Below are positions 6,907 to 8,416 of a DNA stretch of 8,416 bases, one piece after another. A program made the position numbers and the translations under genes. The stretch is taken from positions 1 to 8,416 of the forward strand of contig CALMDN010000319.1 of assembly GCA_937864935.1 (NCBI GenBank), in the 5' to 3' direction. This DNA is from an uncultured Bacteroidales bacterium. Its GTDB lineage: Bacteria; Bacteroidota; Bacteroidia; Bacteroidales; Lentimicrobiaceae. Below the pieces are notes generated by a model, which had not been told where the DNA came from, ran no database searches, and saw only the letters and a program-made list of their open reading frames with translations. How positions within the stretch are numbered: position 1 is the first letter of the stretch; every line of letters begins with the position of its first letter.

Positions 6907-8416
6907 ATGAAAACAATAAGGATTATTGCCGGGTTGGCTGCCCTGCTGTTCGCAATGAATGCCGCTGCCCAGAAAACCTGGACCGGAGCTGTGAGTACCG
7001 CCTGGAACACTTCGGGCAACTGGTCACCTTCAGGTGCTCCGGGAGCAACAGACAATGTTAACATCCCATCCGCTCCGGCCAATCAGCCGGTACTATCAGG
7101 AACCACAGGCGTTTGCGCCAACCTTACCATCAATGCCGGGGCATCGCTAAGCATCAGTGCTACCACTTCAAACAATGCACAGTTAACCGCTTCAGGATCA
7201 ACGGTGATCAGCGGATCTTTAAGTCTGGGCGGTACCATCATGCGAACCGGAAAACTGGTTGTCAACAACATTACCTGGGCATCCGGATCCACGATGTCGG
7301 GCTACCTCAACAGTTCAATTGAGGTATCCGGGAACTGGGAATTTGCCTCCGGTTCTTCAGCAGGTATGGGTCTGAGCGGAGTGTTGTTTACAGGAAGCAC
7401 CAACACCATGATTACCAGCAACAGTGCGTCGAGCAGCTTCAGCGTGGTTACCTTCGGTAAAAACAGCGGTAACACCGTAACGATCAACGCTGCTTCAACA
7501 GCAAGCCTCAGATACGGGTCAACCATCAATATAGCAAGCGGCAATTACCTGCAGTGTCCTGCCAATATCACAGTGATTATGGCCGGTAACCTGGTGAATG
7601 CCGGCAATTTCTCATTCAGCAACGGAACCGTCAGCCTTGAGCGAACCTCAGGTACACAGTCCATTGAAGTGAACACCGGCGATGTGTTCTATAACCTCAA
7701 CATCAACACGGGTGGTACAGCAACCATCAACAACAGTCTGACGGTGATGAAAGACCTTACCATTCAGGCGGGGACCTTCGACCCTCAGAACAACAACCTG
7801 ATCGTGTTCGGCAACTGGACCAATTCGGTGGGACCGTCAGGGTTTACTGAAGGGACAGGCAGGGTGGTTTTCTCCGGCGGCAATTATCACCAGTATTGCT
7901 CCAATGAGACCTTCTACACCCTTGAAGTCCACAAAGCCGCTGGTGGTGCCTTCAGGGTGAACGGAACCACGGTTACCTGTGCCCGGTACGACTGGACAGC
8001 CGGAGCTGTGGATGTGCTGAACAGCGGGACTTTTACAGCCAACGACCTGATGGATGATGCCATTGCGGGAAGCTATTACATCAATTCTGCATGCACCATC
8101 AACCTGAGCAATTATGGTGGCAACATAGACCTTCGCGGGAATCTGTTTATATACGGAGGCATTTTTAATGTCTATGGGGGAATCAATCCCAGCTGGTGGC
8201 CGTATCAGGGTAACGCATCGATCACCATGTCGGCAGGAGAGCTGAACTTTGCCGACCAGGGCATCATCATCCGGTCAGATGCCACATATACCCTCACCGA
8301 CAACATTACCGGGGGCACCATCCGTACGGCAGGGAATCTTGGTTGCAGCCGGTCGGATTTTACACCATCTGCCGGTACATTTGTCCCCGGGCGAACCAGG
8401 ACAAAATCATCATTTA
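6907..8416 (+). CDS. Secreted beta-repeat protein, N-terminal 503 residues (runs off right edge)
   Basis: An open frame runs from ATG 6907 to the window end with no stop. Residues 1-21 are a clear type I signal peptide (K2, R5, hydrophobic 6-16, AAA box at 19-21, then QKTW). The mature start, W-T-G-A-x-S-T-x-W-N-T-x-G-N-W-S-P, followed by a P-G-A-T-D-N-V-N-I-P strand, is a familiar opening of Bacteroidota secreted beta-helix or autotransporter-like proteins. The rest is Ser/Thr/Asn/Gly-rich with short repeated beta units such as LTINAGASLSI, GRVVFSGGNYHQY (from 319), FYNLNINTGGTATI, LFIYGGIFNVYGG and the end-type unit GNLGCSRSDFTPSAGT. A surface or matrix structural role is inferred, and no enzyme motif is seen. 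The ATG has no Shine-Dalgarno and lies 39 bases after the preceding gene. Near the edge the reading appears to shift frame (see 8383-8391). Without the downstream sequence the C-terminus and any sorting domain are unknown. Confidence 0.85.
   Translation, partial: MKTIRIIAGLAALLFAMNAAAQKTWTGAVSTAWNTSGNWSPSGAPGATDNVNIPSAPANQPVLSGTTGVCANLTINAGASLSISATTSNNAQLTASGSTVISGSLSLGGTIMRTGKLVVNNITWASGSTMSGYLNSSIEVSGNWEFASGSSAGMGLSGVLFTGSTNTMITSNSASSSFSVVTFGKNSGNTVTINAASTASLRYGSTINIASGNYLQCPANITVIMAGNLVNAGNFSFSNGTVSLERTSGTQSIEVNTGDVFYNLNINTGGTATINNSLTVMKDLTIQAGTFDPQNNNLIVFGNWTNSVGPSGFTEGTGRVVFSGGNYHQYCSNETFYTLEVHKAAGGAFRVNGTTVTCARYDWTAGAVDVLNSGTFTANDLMDDAIAGSYYINSACTINLSNYGGNIDLRGNLFIYGGIFNVYGGINPSWWPYQGNASITMSAGELNFADQGIIIRSDATYTLTDNITGGTIRTAGNLGCSRSDFTPSAGTFVPGRTRTKSSF
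8383..8391 (+). other. Probable one-base frameshift at a CCCC-GGG run
   Basis: In the gene's frame the end reads GTFVPG then RTRTKSSF, which is basic and unlike the rest of the protein. Adding one base in the GGG run (8389-8391) would give V-P-G-A-N-Q-D-K-I-I-I. That fits the repeat type seen earlier as V-V-F-S-G-G-N-Y-H-Q-Y (residues 320-330). So one G may be missing here, by sequencing error or real mutation. Confidence 0.5.

Noticed and set aside
6864..7061. 65-codon plus-strand frame overlapping the end of the acylphosphatase-like gene
   Set aside because: It starts at a TTG and runs out of frame across the signal peptide and first strands of the gene at 6907, whose frame has a clear signal peptide and stays open to the edge.
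7302..7544. 80-codon minus-strand frame with hydrophobic character (also 7083-7292)
   Set aside because: The hydrophobicity arises from antisense reading of Asn/Ser/Thr-rich codons. The plus-strand frame is well supported here.

Overview
The window reads as part of a Bacteroidota genome, probably a Bacteroidales-like or related anaerobe. Three things point there. The large secreted proteins are built from BNR/Asp-box propeller, CARDB, fibronectin type III and parallel beta-helix modules. The N-terminal signature around 'GGLWRSTNSGATW' is typical of a secreted propeller family common in that phylum. All three starts also lack a Shine-Dalgarno sequence and sit behind A-rich leaders. This assignment rests on family style, not on a database search.

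Layout, all on the + strand. (1) Positions 1-91 hold the end of a short, AT-rich reading frame that is clearly the N-terminal rRNA-binding part of ribosomal protein L9. It stops at about residue 44 of the usual ~149, so it is a truncated or broken rplI. (2) Positions 114-6530 hold one complete 2138-residue secreted mosaic protein: signal peptide, Asp-box propeller, CARDB-like domain, five tandem FN3 modules, second CARDB-like domain, right-handed beta-helix, beta-sandwich-like segment and a C-terminal dockerin-like pair of EF-hand loops. (3) Positions 6592-6867 hold a 91-residue cytoplasmic protein with an acylphosphatase-like pattern but without the catalytic Arg and Asn. (4) Positions 6907-8416 hold the first 503 residues of another secreted, Ser/Thr/Asn/Gly-rich beta-repeat protein that runs off the right edge. 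It carries a likely one-base frameshift about 28 bases before the edge.

The last three genes are closely spaced (61 and 39 bases apart) and may be one transcript, with no clear promoter or strong terminator between them. Functionally this looks like a cell-surface or extracellular protein locus with one small intracellular protein between two large exported ones. I see no tRNA, rRNA, CRISPR array, insertion sequence or phage feature. No stretch over 300 bases lacks a gene. Nothing here proves a new system. The items most worth a second look are the truncated L9, the catalytically stripped acylphosphatase-like protein, the mosaic protein ending in a dockerin-like module instead of a recognisable type IX sorting domain, and the apparent frameshift near the right edge.
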